DNA of 5,485 nucleotides from Betaproteobacteria bacterium (GTDB lineage: Bacteria; Pseudomonadota; Gammaproteobacteria; Burkholderiales; Rhodocyclaceae): the NCBI GenBank assembly GCA_025997095.1, contig BNUD01000123.1:1-5485 (forward strand). Direction: 5' to 3'. Positions 5,444 to 5,485 of this stretch are shown here, piece by piece. How positions within the stretch are numbered: position 1 is the first letter of the stretch; each line of letters starts with the position of its first letter. The notes below the pieces were generated by a model, which worked only from the letters and a program-made list of their open reading frames with translations, was not told the origin of the DNA and did not search any database. The position numbers were made by a program, and so were the translations under genes.

Positions 5444-5485
5444 TGTAGGTTGGGTAAGCCGCAGGAAGAACCCGGCATCAGGGAT
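5444..5485. repeat. Probable dispersed repeat of the TGTAGGTTGGGT type (runs to window edge)
   Basis: TGTAGGTTGGGT at 5444-5455 resembles the left arm of a widespread short intergenic repeat in which GTAGGTTGGGT is followed by a GC-rich loop and an ACCCAAC right arm. Here the right arm is degenerate: ACCCGGC at 5470-5476 pairs with GTTGGGT (5449-5455) only through two G-U pairs. The window ends shortly after, so the element's full extent is unknown. No coding sequence is seen in 5336-5485. Confidence 0.4.

Overview
The window is the nifB end of a nitrogen-fixation (nif) gene cluster from a GC-rich proteobacterium, probably beta- or gammaproteobacterial. This placement is an inference. It rests on the sigma-54/NifA promoter architecture, the NifB-ferredoxin-NifQ gene order, a DraG-type nitrogenase switch enzyme and a truncated hemoglobin resembling group II. 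No taxonomic marker such as rRNA is present.

Layout. Positions 1-603 hold the 3' end of an Ala/Thr/Pro/Gln-rich protein of unknown function, closed by a strong intrinsic terminator (627-661). Next, on the minus strand, comes the C-terminal remnant of an IS5-family-like transposase (672-839). A roughly 230-bp intergenic region follows. It carries a NifA-type upstream activator sequence (945-960) embedded in a cluster of four CTTGTCG/CGACAAG heptamers (943-982), then a sigma-54 -24/-12 promoter (1022-1037).

From 1072 to 5335 six plus-strand genes are packed with gaps of at most 15 bp or overlaps, and are best read as one operon: nifB (GTG start, NifX-like C-terminal domain), a 2[4Fe-4S] ferredoxin, a 2Fe-2S ferredoxin starting in a TAATG overlap, nifQ, draG (overlapping nifQ by 29 nt) and a truncated hemoglobin with a His/Cys-rich N-terminus. 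The end (5334-5485) holds a perfect 24-bp palindrome that includes part of the hemoglobin stop codon, a second perfect hairpin, and the start of what looks like another dispersed repeat.

How the genes fit together. NifB builds the Fe-S core (NifB-co) of the FeMo-cofactor. The two ferredoxins are plausible electron donors for this or for nitrogenase. NifQ supplies molybdenum. DraG reactivates ADP-ribosylated Fe protein. The globin may scavenge or buffer O2 or NO. One NifA/sigma-54 promoter would therefore couple cofactor assembly, post-translational reactivation and gas handling. The parts belong to known families. The less ordinary aspects are the combination in one transcription unit, the globin's His at the expected B10 position, and the repeat structures at the promoter and at the operon's 3' end.
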